From: Chitinophaga sp. YR627
Lineage (GTDB): Bacteria; Bacteroidota; Bacteroidia; Chitinophagales; Chitinophagaceae
DNA: 64,000 nt
NCBI RefSeq assembly: GCF_900114995.1
Contig: NZ_FOUX01000004.1
Coordinates: forward strand, 310,001 to 374,000
Direction of reading: 5' to 3'
In this document: piece after piece, positions 1 through 7,759 of the stretch
Layout of the letters: each line of letters begins with the position of its first letter
Numbering within the stretch: position 1 is the first letter of the stretch
Program-made: the position numbers and the translations under genes
The notes under the pieces: model-generated
Told to the model about the DNA's origin: nothing
The model's input: the letters and a program-made list of their open reading frames with translations, nothing else
Databases searched by the model: none

Positions 1-1503
1 CTCTCCAAACTGACCAGCGCCGCCAGATTGTTTTTTATGACGATAGGTAGCCGCAGCATGCTTACGGATGGTTTCCCGGTAAGGGATCTTAGCCGGCAGG
101 AATTCCACATGCATTTTGTAGATATTCAGCAGACGCCATTTGGTTAACGCAAGATGCAGATCGCCCTGTCCATGGAGGATCACCTGTTTCAGTTCACGGT
201 TGTATTCTATTTCCAGCGTAGGATCTTCCATATGCAGTTCGGCCAGTACTTCACTCAGTTTCTCGTCATCTCCCTTATTGGTTGCTTCAATGGCGACCCT
301 GACTTTAGGCGTAGGGAATTCGATCGGTTTCACCTGCTTACCGGATTGTTTGTCCGCTAACAGTGTATGGTTGGTAAGCGTATTCTTCAGTTTCAGCGTA
401 CAGCCGATATCTCCGGCACGTAATACCTCTGCCGGATGACGGTTACGGCCATCTGTAATGAACAACTGATTGAGGCGTTCAACGGTATTGCCCTTTTCGC
501 TGTATAATTCGACACCTGCTTTGATTTCGCCTGCCAGTACCTTAAAAAACGAAAGGCGCCCTATATGGGGCTCCTGAAGGGTTTTAAACACAAACAATAC
601 GGGGGATGCTGAAGGATCACATGGAATAGGGCTACCGTCTTCCGCCTGTTCTGCAGGCATGTCGATGGCAGCCGGAGCGACATTATCGATGAAACCCATC
701 AGGCGTCCGCTGCCCATATTATGTAAGGCGGACAAACAGAATACCGGGAATACGTGGTGTTTCAGCATGCCGATCTTCAATCCCTGCCGCATTTCATCCT
801 CATCCAGACTGCCCTTCTCAAAATACTGTTCCATCAGCGTATCATCGTTTTCTGCTGCTTTTTCTACCAGCTCGTTATGTAATCGCTCCGCCTGTTCTTT
901 CTCACTGTCAGGTATAGGCAGTTTTTCAGGCTTACCACCGTTTTCCGGGAACCGGTACATGGTCATTTTCAAGAGGTCAATTACACTGTTAAACCCTGGT
1001 CCCTGGTTGACAGGATACTGCATCACCGTCACCGCAGTCCCGAATACACGACGGGCTTCCTCCACGGTACGGGAGAAGTTGGCCTGCTCCGTATCCAGCT
1101 GATTGACGGCCAGAATAGTCGGTTTCTGGTACTTATCCACATAATCCCAGATCTGTTCCGTACCCACTTCTACCCCATGCTGCGCATTCAGGAGCAGTAA
1201 AGCTGTGTCACAGACCCTGATAGAAGAAATGATCTCTCCGATGAAATCTTCCAGTCCGGGAGTGTCGATAATATTGATCTTGTAATCGCGCCATTCCGTA
1301 TGAAGGCAGGTGGCATAGACCGAACTTCCTCTTTCATGCTCGATGTCATGATAGTCGGAAACAGTGTTTCCTTCTTCTACAGTACCGCGGCGGGGAATAA
1401 TACCAGCTTCGAACAGCATGGTTTCGCAAAGGGTCGTCTTTCCGCTCTTGGCGGCGCCCAATAATACAATGTTCCTGATGTGCTTCTCATCATAGGTCTT
1501 CAT
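1..1503 (-). CDS. EF-G-like translational GTPase (partial, C-terminus beyond left edge)
   Basis: The 501 visible residues begin MKTYDEKHIRN and run off the window at the start of EF-G domain IV (GGAGQFGE), so about 200 residues are missing compared with a usual 690-710 residue EF-G. The GTPase domain shows a P-loop GAAKSGKTTL, switch II DTPGLEDF and an NQLD guanine motif, followed by domain II and III-type sequence. Canonical EF-G has AHxDxGKT, DTPGHVDF and NKxD, so this protein lacks the switch II histidine used in GTP hydrolysis. This fits the divergent EF-G-like group (EF-G-2 type) rather than the housekeeping fusA product. I infer an accessory or stress role; the substrate state of the ribosome is unknown. 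It is divergent from the ABC exporter gene. Confidence 0.85.
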   Translation of the reverse strand, partial: MKTYDEKHIRNIVLLGAAKSGKTTLCETMLFEAGIIPRRGTVEEGNTVSDYHDIEHERGSSVYATCLHTEWRDYKINIIDTPGLEDFIGEIISSIRVCDTALLLLNAQHGVEVGTEQIWDYVDKYQKPTILAVNQLDTEQANFSRTVEEARRVFGTAVTVMQYPVNQGPGFNSVIDLLKMTMYRFPENGGKPEKLPIPDSEKEQAERLHNELVEKAAENDDTLMEQYFEKGSLDEDEMRQGLKIGMLKHHVFPVFCLSALHNMGSGRLMGFIDNVAPAAIDMPAEQAEDGSPIPCDPSASPVLFVFKTLQEPHIGRLSFFKVLAGEIKAGVELYSEKGNTVERLNQLFITDGRNRHPAEVLRAGDIGCTLKLKNTLTNHTLLADKQSGKQVKPIEFPTPKVRVAIEATNKGDDEKLSEVLAELHMEDPTLEIEYNRELKQVILHGQGDLHLALTKWRLLNIYKMHVEFLPAKIPYRETIRKHAAATYRHKKQSGGAGQFGE

Positions 1504-1669
1504 AAACGTAAGAATTAAGTATTGTCAGCCGGAGCGGGCTGATCGTAAACAATAAGATAAGTAGACGTGGAAATGCCGTTTTGGTGATTTTAGCCGTAGC
1601 TGGATAAGCTATAACCGATTCTGAGTATTAAGTTACTCTATTTTTTCCTACCAGCACCGCTCAAATGTG

Positions 1670-1697
1670 TTGCAACATCATTATTAGTGTACCTTTG
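1670..1697 (+). promoter_or_regulatory. Bacteroidota-type promoter for the ABC exporter
   Basis: TACCTTTG at 1690-1697 matches the -7 consensus TAnnTTTG, with a TTG at 1670-1672 spaced 17 nt upstream as a -33 element. It lies 24 nt before the ATG at 1722. Confidence 0.6.
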
Positions 1698-1721
1698 CAC
1701 TCATAGATTGTCTTTAGTATC

Positions 1722-3479
1722 ATGAAACTGTTCTTATATTATTTAAAAAGTTACAAATGGTTGATAGCACTGGCTTTGTTATTAGCAACCATTAACCAGG
1801 TATTCTCCCTGCTGGATCCGTATATTTTTGGCCGGATCGTAGACCTTTTTGCGAATCATCCGCATACCGATGCAGGTGGGGTAGCACGTACGCAGTCCGA
1901 CTATGTGGCGGCCGTTATTTTATGGCTCCTGGCCTCCGTAGGAGTTGCCATGGTGTCCCGTATAGCCAAAGCGTTCCAGGATTACTTTACGAACGTCATT
2001 ATCCAGAAATTCGGCGCCCGTATTTACACGGACGGATTACGTCACTCTTTGAGACTGCCTTACCAGCAGTTTGAAGATCAGCGTAGCGGTGAAACACTGG
2101 CCGTTTTGCAGAAAGTACGTACGGACAGCGAGAAGTTCATCACTTCCTTTGTCAACGTATTATTTGTAGCCATGATCGGCGTTGTTTTCGTAATGATATA
2201 TGCGTTCAGCGTTCACTGGAGCCTGGTATTCGTATATTTCGGCGGTAGTCTGATACTTGGCTGGTTGATCAATGTGCTGAGCAGAAAGATCAAAACCATC
2301 CAGAAAACGATCGTGAAGGAAACCACCATGCTGGCAGGCGCCACTACGGAATCCCTCCGCAATATCGAACTGGTAAAAAGCCTTGGTCTGACACACCAGG
2401 AAATCCGCAGACTGAACTCTACCACCATCCGTATCCTGATGCTGGAACTGAAAAAGGTGCGCAGCATCCGCAGTATCAGTTTTGTACAGGGTACCTTCGT
2501 CAATTTCCTGCGTCAGAGCATCCTGTTCCTCTTACTGTTCCTGATCTACAAGGATACGGTTACCGTCGGACAGATGTTCACACTGCAATTGTATTCCTTC
2601 TTCATTTTCGGTCCTTTACAGGAGTTGGGTAATATCATCATGTCTTACAGAGAAGCCCAGGTTTCACTGCTGAACTTTGAAAGTATTATGCAGACGCCTG
2701 TGGAAGATACGCCTCCTGATCCGGTGAAGATCAATCGTATAGACACACTGACCTTCAACCATGTAGGATTCAAACACCTGACCGCCGACAATAAAGCACT
2801 GGACGATATCAATTTCAGCGTAAATGTAGGTGAGACGATCGCGTTTGTCGGTCCATCCGGCTCCGGTAAAACAACACTGGTAAAACTGCTGGTAGGATTG
2901 TATTCTCCACAGGAAGGCGCTATTGGTTACAACGGTGTGGATAGCAGGGAAATAGATATCGAGGAACTGCGTTACCAGATCGGTTTTGTGACCCAGGATA
3001 CACAGTTATTCTCCGGTACGATCAAAGAGAACCTGCTGTTTGTCAATCCGGGTGCTACTGACGAAGAATTACTCAAAGTCATGAAGGACGCCAGCTGTAC
3101 GACCTTACTGGAACGTGCAGACAATGGGCTGAATTCAGTAATAGGTGAAGGTGGCATGAAGATCTCAGGTGGTGAAAAGCAACGTTTATCCATCGCCCGT
3201 GCTTTGTTACGTCATCCGCGACTGCTGGTATTTGACGAAGCTACTTCTGCACTGGATTCCCTGACAGAAGAATCTATCACTAATACTGTGCGTGATATCA
3301 CTTCAACCCGTGAACATATCACTGTGATGATCGCACACAGGTTATCCACTATTATGCATGCGGACAGGATCTACGTACTGGAAAAAGGCCGTATCGTGGA
3401 AACAGGTACGCATAGTGCACTGGTGGAAGAAAAAGGCCTGTATTATGCGATGTGGAGACAACAGATTGGAGAGAGATAG
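1722..3479 (+). CDS. ABC-type exporter half-transporter (fused permease and ATPase)
   Basis: This 585-residue protein has an N-terminal six-helix ABC transmembrane domain (about residues 1-320) and a C-terminal nucleotide-binding domain. The ATPase has Walker A GPSGSGKTT, a Q-loop in GFVTQDTQ, signature SGGEKQR, Walker B LLVFDEATSALD and the H-loop AHRLST. This is the MsbA/lipid and multidrug exporter architecture, acting as a dimer in the inner membrane. No substrate can be read from the sequence. It is monocistronic or co-transcribed with the DUF983 gene 14 nt downstream, which also has its own promoter-like box. Confidence 0.93.
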   Translation: MKLFLYYLKSYKWLIALALLLATINQVFSLLDPYIFGRIVDLFANHPHTDAGGVARTQSDYVAAVILWLLASVGVAMVSRIAKAFQDYFTNVIIQKFGARIYTDGLRHSLRLPYQQFEDQRSGETLAVLQKVRTDSEKFITSFVNVLFVAMIGVVFVMIYAFSVHWSLVFVYFGGSLILGWLINVLSRKIKTIQKTIVKETTMLAGATTESLRNIELVKSLGLTHQEIRRLNSTTIRILMLELKKVRSIRSISFVQGTFVNFLRQSILFLLLFLIYKDTVTVGQMFTLQLYSFFIFGPLQELGNIIMSYREAQVSLLNFESIMQTPVEDTPPDPVKINRIDTLTFNHVGFKHLTADNKALDDINFSVNVGETIAFVGPSGSGKTTLVKLLVGLYSPQEGAIGYNGVDSREIDIEELRYQIGFVTQDTQLFSGTIKENLLFVNPGATDEELLKVMKDASCTTLLERADNGLNSVIGEGGMKISGGEKQRLSIARALLRHPRLLVFDEATSALDSLTEESITNTVRDITSTREHITVMIAHRLSTIMHADRIYVLEKGRIVETGTHSALVEEKGLYYAMWRQQIGER

Positions 3480-3480
3480 T

Positions 3481-3488
3481 TATCTTTG
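3481..3488 (+). promoter_or_regulatory. TAnnTTTG box directly before the DUF983 gene
   Basis: TATCTTTG matches the Bacteroidota -7 consensus and ends only 5 nt before the ATG at 3494. If used, transcription would begin at or next to the start codon and give a leaderless mRNA. Confidence 0.5.
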
Positions 3489-3493
3489 CGCCC

Positions 3494-3907
3494 ATGAGCA
3501 ATAAGCGACCTAGTTATCTCCTGAGCATGCTTACTATGAAATGCCCGCACTGCCGCAGAGGAGATATGTTTAAGACGAAAAATGCATATTCTAACCTTCG
3601 AAAGACGTTTGATATGCATGAACATTGTCCTGTCTGCGGACAAAAATACGAACTGGAAACAGGCTTCTGGTTTGGTACAGGGTATGTAAGTTATGCTTTG
3701 GGTGTAGCATTTTCGGTAGCTACCATCATTGCCTACTGGGTCTTCTTCGGCCTGTCCTGGGAAGATAACAGTGTCTTCATCTGGCTGGGTATCAATGGGG
3801 TATTGCTGGTATTATTGCAACCCTGGCTGATGCGTATCAGCAGAGTCATCTATCTCTACTTCTTCGTTTACTATGATGAAAGCACGGCAGAACTGCCGGA
3901 CAAATAA
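3494..3907 (+). CDS. DUF983 family membrane protein
   Basis: This 137-residue protein starts MSNKRPSYLLSML. It carries two CxxC zinc-ribbon-like pairs (CPHCRRGD and CPVCGQKY) followed by two hydrophobic segments (GYVSYALGVAFSVATIIAYW and a second rich in Leu/Val near WLGINGVLLVLL). This is the layout of DUF983 proteins, whose function is unknown. An upstream in-frame ATG at 3452 lies inside the ABC gene; 3494 is preferred because it follows a promoter box and gives the family-typical N-terminus. A strong terminator follows. Confidence 0.85.
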   Translation: MSNKRPSYLLSMLTMKCPHCRRGDMFKTKNAYSNLRKTFDMHEHCPVCGQKYELETGFWFGTGYVSYALGVAFSVATIIAYWVFFGLSWEDNSVFIWLGINGVLLVLLQPWLMRISRVIYLYFFVYYDESTAELPDK

Positions 3908-3910
3908 AAG

Positions 3911-3945
3911 AAAGGGCTGTCTACCGCTGGTATGACAGCCCTTCT
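3911..3945 (+). terminator. Intrinsic terminator after the DUF983 gene
   Basis: Perfect 10-bp inverted repeat AAGGGCTGTC (3912-3921) and GACAGCCCTT (3934-3943) with a 12-nt loop, followed by CTTCTT. Confidence 0.8.
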
Positions 3946-4002
3946 TCTTAATACCCTTTCTATTTGCACGACTTTTGTTATATCTCCGGCAAAAGACAGC
4001 TC

Positions 4003-4488
4003 ATGCAAACCAATCACATACTGTACATCTGTGGCATCGTATTACTGTCCTCCTGTGCGACCGCTACCCAGGAGACAGAGCAACAGGCCGATACCTCAAC
4101 TATTATAGCTGCTCAGACAGACACACCGGCAAAACCACAATCTGTGGATACCGCCCGCAGCGCCCCTCGTTCTGAAGTACTGAAATCTCAGTCCGGCCCC
4201 TACGCGCCCGAATGTTATAAAGCGATCACTGACATTATCCAGAGCTCAGATTTCAAATCAGATCTGACAAAAAAGGAGAATATCAGGGTGCGGATAGACC
4301 GTCAGGAAAACAGTAAACTGGTCCTGCAGTTATTTGGTAACGAGAAAGATCATGAATCGACGGTCGCCTGGTTAAGACTGGATAAAGCCAATGAAAAACT
4401 GGAAGATATTACGGTGGATCCGGATAAACCTGTAGAGCTGCATTACGATCGCGCATTGATCAGTGCACTGAGGCAGAGTTGCCCGTGA
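4003..4488 (+). CDS. Hypothetical lipoprotein
   Basis: This 161-residue protein begins MQTNHILYICGIVLLSSC, a signal peptide with lipobox LSSC, so it should be lipidated and exported. A low-complexity Thr/Gln/Ala-rich linker follows, then a small soluble domain with a Cys near each end (YAPECYKA and the C-terminal RQSCP) that could form a disulfide. I do not recognise the family. An upstream in-frame ATG at 3964 would put the signal peptide internally, so 4003 was chosen. It converges with the TonB receptor gene. Confidence 0.7.
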   Translation: MQTNHILYICGIVLLSSCATATQETEQQADTSTIIAAQTDTPAKPQSVDTARSAPRSEVLKSQSGPYAPECYKAITDIIQSSDFKSDLTKKENIRVRIDRQENSKLVLQLFGNEKDHESTVAWLRLDKANEKLEDITVDPDKPVELHYDRALISALRQSCP

Positions 4489-4510
4489 GTATACGTATAT
4501 TGCTATAGCA

Positions 4511-4540
4511 AAAGGCATCCGCCAGATAGCGGATGCCTTT
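4511..4540 (+). terminator. Intrinsic terminator
   Basis: AAAGGCATCCGC (4511-4522) and GCGGATGCCTTT (4529-4540) form a perfect 12-bp stem with a 6-nt loop, followed by CATTTTT. Confidence 0.82.
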
Positions 4541-4600
4541 CATTTTTACGCTAAAGTTTCATTGTCGTCTATCGTTGAAATCCTTTCTTATATTCGTTTT

Positions 4601-4665
4601 GCCTATACTTATTCTCCGTTAGTGCTCCGTACAAAACGCAGCGCTAACGGAGGATAAGTATAGGC
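4601..4665. repeat. Long imperfect inverted repeat at the end of the TonB receptor gene
   Basis: The arms at 4601-4624 and 4641-4665 pair over about 24 positions with a few mismatches around a 16-nt loop. It sits between two convergent genes, immediately after the receptor stop codon (4673, minus strand), and may stop transcripts from both sides. It has no long T-tract. Confidence 0.6.
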
Positions 4666-4672
4666 AGAAGCT

Positions 4673-7129
4673 TTATTTGAAATCAATTGGCACCACTACT
4701 TTCACGCTGAAGTTCCTACCCATATTATACACACCGCTTCTGCCAGTCACTTCATTTACAGCGGCATATTTCAGACGGCTGAGGTGATTCTGGTAAGCTA
4801 CATCTGTCAGGTTGTTAGCTGCAAGGTGCAGAGAGAATAACACTTTGTTGCTCTTCCTGTTAATGAAGTCAGTACCTATACCTGCATTTAATAAAGTATA
4901 ACCCGGTGTAGCTGTTTCTGTCTGATAAGCATAGAAAATATCATTCTGCGCGAATGTTCTATCCATCTGTACACCCACGTATGCATTCTGCATCACACCA
5001 CCTACTTTTTTGAAGTTGCCTTTCAGTTCGGAGATCCAGCGGGCAGCAGGAATATTAGGCAGATATTTCGTAGAATCAGTACCTCCTGAAATAGCAGTAC
5101 GTACGTAAGAAACAGTGTTCTCGAAATGCAGCCAGTCGATCGGATGCGGATGGATATCCAGCATAAATTCACCGCCATACAGATTAGCTGTATGCTGCTG
5201 ATATTTAAAAGCGGAATAACCATCTTCATTATCAGCTACCGGAATAGAATCCGTACCGGCAACACTCACCAGTTTACGGGCAAAAATGAAGTTATTAATG
5301 TGGTTATAGAATACGCTTGCTGTCAGTGAGATGTGCTGTGAGTTGAATTCAACACCCAGGTCACCCTGTGTACTCACTTCCGGTTTCAGATCACTGTTAC
5401 CATATTCATATTTGATGGTACCCTCATGTACGCCATTTGCAGCCAGTTCTGATACATTCGGTGCACGGAAACCACGGGCAGCATTCAGTTTCAGCGTTAC
5501 CTGCTCACTGGCGGCATAGCTGATACCAGCGCTTCCGGAAACATTGGAGAAGTTACGATCAAAGGTAGAGAACTTCGTTTCACCCCCGTTATCAACAGGC
5601 ACACCTTCATCATTTAACTGCAGCCCTTTGATATTCATATGACGATTGTCAAAACGCAGACCACCACTCAGGGTCAGTTTATCGAAAGTCTTGCTGGTTA
5701 CTGCGAATACACCTGCATCAAACAGGTCGTAAGCAGGGATCAGGTATTCTTCTCCACCGATATTATTTTTCTGCTGCATACCATTTACGCCGATGGTTGT
5801 CTGCCAGCCATTCATTTCCGGTAAATAGTACTTCAGACCATAGTTGAAAGTGTTCAGTTTCAGGAACAGTTCCGGCTCATCCGGTTCCAGCACATTACCT
5901 AATTCTTTACGACGGTTCCACTGATAACCCAGTGTCAGTCCCAGACGGCCACCATTATGCAGATAAAGATTGTTATCCCACACCAGTTTGTTATGGGTGA
6001 TCTTCTGTTTAGGTACGCCGATGCTGTAAGATTTGAAATCATCATTCGTAGCCACTGCTTCATCTTCCTGACCATTGTTATTGATCGGTTTGATGAACTG
6101 ACCGTTCTCGTTACGGTCACCTTCTACCAGTCCCAGTTCCTGGTTAAAGGAAGTGAAACGCAGGATAGAAGAGCCCCATTGTTTATTCAGACCGAGACTT
6201 CCACCATAGTTGATATTCTTAAACCTGGAGTTAAATACGTAGCCATCGTATTTATTCTTGTAGTCATGTGCAAATTTCTGGGTACCAAAAGCGCTCCAGC
6301 TGAAGCCTCCTTTTGTAGTACCTGCGATATCTGCGTGATAGGACACCTGGCCGTTATTGCTCAGATAATTCGCAGCCACATTCCCTTTTACCTGTCCGGC
6401 GGCAACAGCGCCCGGAGGTACGATATTCACCACACCTGCCAATGCATCAGAACCATATACCAGTGAAGAAGGTCCTTTCAGTACCTCTACTTTGCTGACA
6501 TTGTAATCGTCGATCTCAATACCATGTTCATCCCCCCATTGTTGTCCTTCCTGACGTACACCATCACCGACAACCACTACGCGGTTGTAACCCAGACCAC
6601 GGATAAATGGTTTGGAGATAGCTGGTCCGGTAGTCAGCTGACTCACCCCTGGTAATTTAGCGATCGCATCCACGATATTGGTGGAGATATTGGCATCGAG
6701 GTATTCCTTTCTGACAACACTTACCGGAGTCGGCGTCTTTTTCAGGGTAGTCGCCAGGTTAACACCTGTGATCACTACTTCATTTTTTTCCAGCAGTGTT
6801 TCAGATAATGAGAAGTCCTTGTGGGTGCTGCCATCGATCTGAATCACTTCAGTAAAAGCGGCGTAGCCGATATAGTGTACCTCCACGAGGTATTTACCTT
6901 TTGGCAGGTTTTTGAGTTCATATTGTCCCTGTGTATTGGCAGAAGCACCGATATGCAGATCTGGCAGATAAACGGTTGCTCCTGGTAACGGGCTGTTAGA
7001 AGCTTTATCGGTCACTGTTCCGCTGAGGGAGTTATTGGCATCGTCACCGTTATATAAATTAGCAAAGCCGGATGAAAAGCTAAGTAAGCTGATAATGACA
7101 GCTGTATAGAGAACACGTAAATAGTGCAT
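4673..7129 (-). CDS. TonB-dependent outer membrane receptor
   Basis: This 818-residue protein has a signal peptide, a carboxypeptidase-like regulatory domain (LSGTVTDKASNSPLPGATVY, about residues 35-120), a plug domain (ITGVNLATTLKKTPTPVSVV through VLKGPSSLVYGSDALAGVVNI, about 120-240) and a 22-strand-type beta-barrel ending in a terminal aromatic/hydrophobic strand. It imports a ligand across the outer membrane using TonB energy. The plug segment GDGVRQEGQQWGDEHGIEID resembles metal or metallophore receptors of the ZnuD kind; I infer a metal-linked substrate with low confidence. There is no SusD partner next to it. A small His-rich gene lies 110 nt upstream on the same strand. Confidence 0.9.
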   Translation of the reverse strand: MHYLRVLYTAVIISLLSFSSGFANLYNGDDANNSLSGTVTDKASNSPLPGATVYLPDLHIGASANTQGQYELKNLPKGKYLVEVHYIGYAAFTEVIQIDGSTHKDFSLSETLLEKNEVVITGVNLATTLKKTPTPVSVVRKEYLDANISTNIVDAIAKLPGVSQLTTGPAISKPFIRGLGYNRVVVVGDGVRQEGQQWGDEHGIEIDDYNVSKVEVLKGPSSLVYGSDALAGVVNIVPPGAVAAGQVKGNVAANYLSNNGQVSYHADIAGTTKGGFSWSAFGTQKFAHDYKNKYDGYVFNSRFKNINYGGSLGLNKQWGSSILRFTSFNQELGLVEGDRNENGQFIKPINNNGQEDEAVATNDDFKSYSIGVPKQKITHNKLVWDNNLYLHNGGRLGLTLGYQWNRRKELGNVLEPDEPELFLKLNTFNYGLKYYLPEMNGWQTTIGVNGMQQKNNIGGEEYLIPAYDLFDAGVFAVTSKTFDKLTLSGGLRFDNRHMNIKGLQLNDEGVPVDNGGETKFSTFDRNFSNVSGSAGISYAASEQVTLKLNAARGFRAPNVSELAANGVHEGTIKYEYGNSDLKPEVSTQGDLGVEFNSQHISLTASVFYNHINNFIFARKLVSVAGTDSIPVADNEDGYSAFKYQQHTANLYGGEFMLDIHPHPIDWLHFENTVSYVRTAISGGTDSTKYLPNIPAARWISELKGNFKKVGGVMQNAYVGVQMDRTFAQNDIFYAYQTETATPGYTLLNAGIGTDFINRKSNKVLFSLHLAANNLTDVAYQNHLSRLKYAAVNEVTGRSGVYNMGRNFSVKVVVPIDFK

Positions 7130-7239
7130 AGAAAGATTTGTTTATAGAGGAATACCTGCACGGCAACCTGGCAGTCGCTGTAACAGACATAATACGGGCT
7201 ATGAGACCCTTAAAAAGCGTTCAAAAGAATAAACTTAAA

Positions 7240-7581
7240 CTAAACAAAACTTGCTGCCGGAGGCGCACGGGGAGATAGTGTCCTGTAGGGGATGTGTTTG
7301 ATAACCGGGATAACCGGTGGGGGGAAATGCCAGGTAACTTCTTTTACCAGCACATAGTAGAACATGCTGGTAGGTTCGTAAGGCTCCGGATCTATCTGGA
7401 GAAATCCACAGTGTACGTGTTTTACCGAGAGTGTGGTGCCATGTTTTACGATACCCGGCGCGTCATCATCAGTATCGTGATGCTCGAAAAACTGGTGAAT
7501 AAAGGCCCTTGGGGTGGTATTAAATGCAAATACCCCCAACAGCATGATGGCCAATATCCTGTATAGAACTTTCTGCTTCAG
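7240..7581 (-). CDS. Small His/Asp-rich protein upstream of the TonB receptor (start uncertain, possibly CTG)
   Basis: The product reads LKQKVLYRILAIMLLGVFAF at the N-terminus (a signal-anchor or signal peptide), then a His/Asp cluster HQFFEHHDTDDD, a KHVHCGFLQID segment and a proline-rich end. The expected start position is a CTG codon at 7581; the nearest in-frame ATG is at 7662, upstream of a TATCTTTG promoter box at 7601-7608, and the ATG at 7731 lies inside the DUF1501 terminator. I therefore favour an internal start near 7581. It may be an export-associated or metal-related accessory of the downstream receptor; the function is not known. Confidence 0.5.
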   Translation of the reverse strand: MKQKVLYRILAIMLLGVFAFNTTPRAFIHQFFEHHDTDDDAPGIVKHGTTLSVKHVHCGFLQIDPEPYEPTSMFYYVLVKEVTWHFPPPVIPVIKHIPYRTLSPRAPPAASFV

Positions 7582-7600
7582 ATCATGAGTTTGACGGGAA

Positions 7601-7608
7601 CAAAGATA
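7601..7608 (-). promoter_or_regulatory. TAnnTTTG promoter box for the receptor operon
   Basis: On the minus strand this reads TATCTTTG. It lies about 20 nt before the candidate CTG start of the small His-rich gene and would transcribe it together with the TonB receptor. Confidence 0.5.
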
Positions 7609-7707
7609 GGTAATAAATGCAACACCGTTGCTCAAATACGGGAAAACAACATTAATATCCATAAAAGATCCATATGGCTGATGGCTGGCTGGGATATTTA
7701 CAAAACA

Positions 7708-7739
7708 AAAGTCCCATGGCTTTAACACCATGGGACTTT
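7708..7739 (-). terminator. Intrinsic terminator of the DUF1501/DUF1800 operon
   Basis: AAAGTCCCATGG (7708-7719) and CCATGGGACTTT (7728-7739) form a perfect 12-bp stem with an 8-nt loop, 21 nt past the DUF1501 stop codon; a TTTTG run follows on the minus strand. Confidence 0.82.
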
Positions 7740-7759
7740 CACATATAGTGTAATAACTA

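Noticed and set aside
3452..3493. Upstream start for the DUF983 protein
   Set aside because: It overlaps the ABC gene and places extra residues before the normal N-terminus; a promoter box lies just before 3494.
7132..7239. Possible cobalamin riboswitch ahead of the TonB receptor
   Set aside because: The leader contains GACTGCCAGGTTGCC-like sequence but not the conserved B12-box order, so I cannot support a riboswitch.
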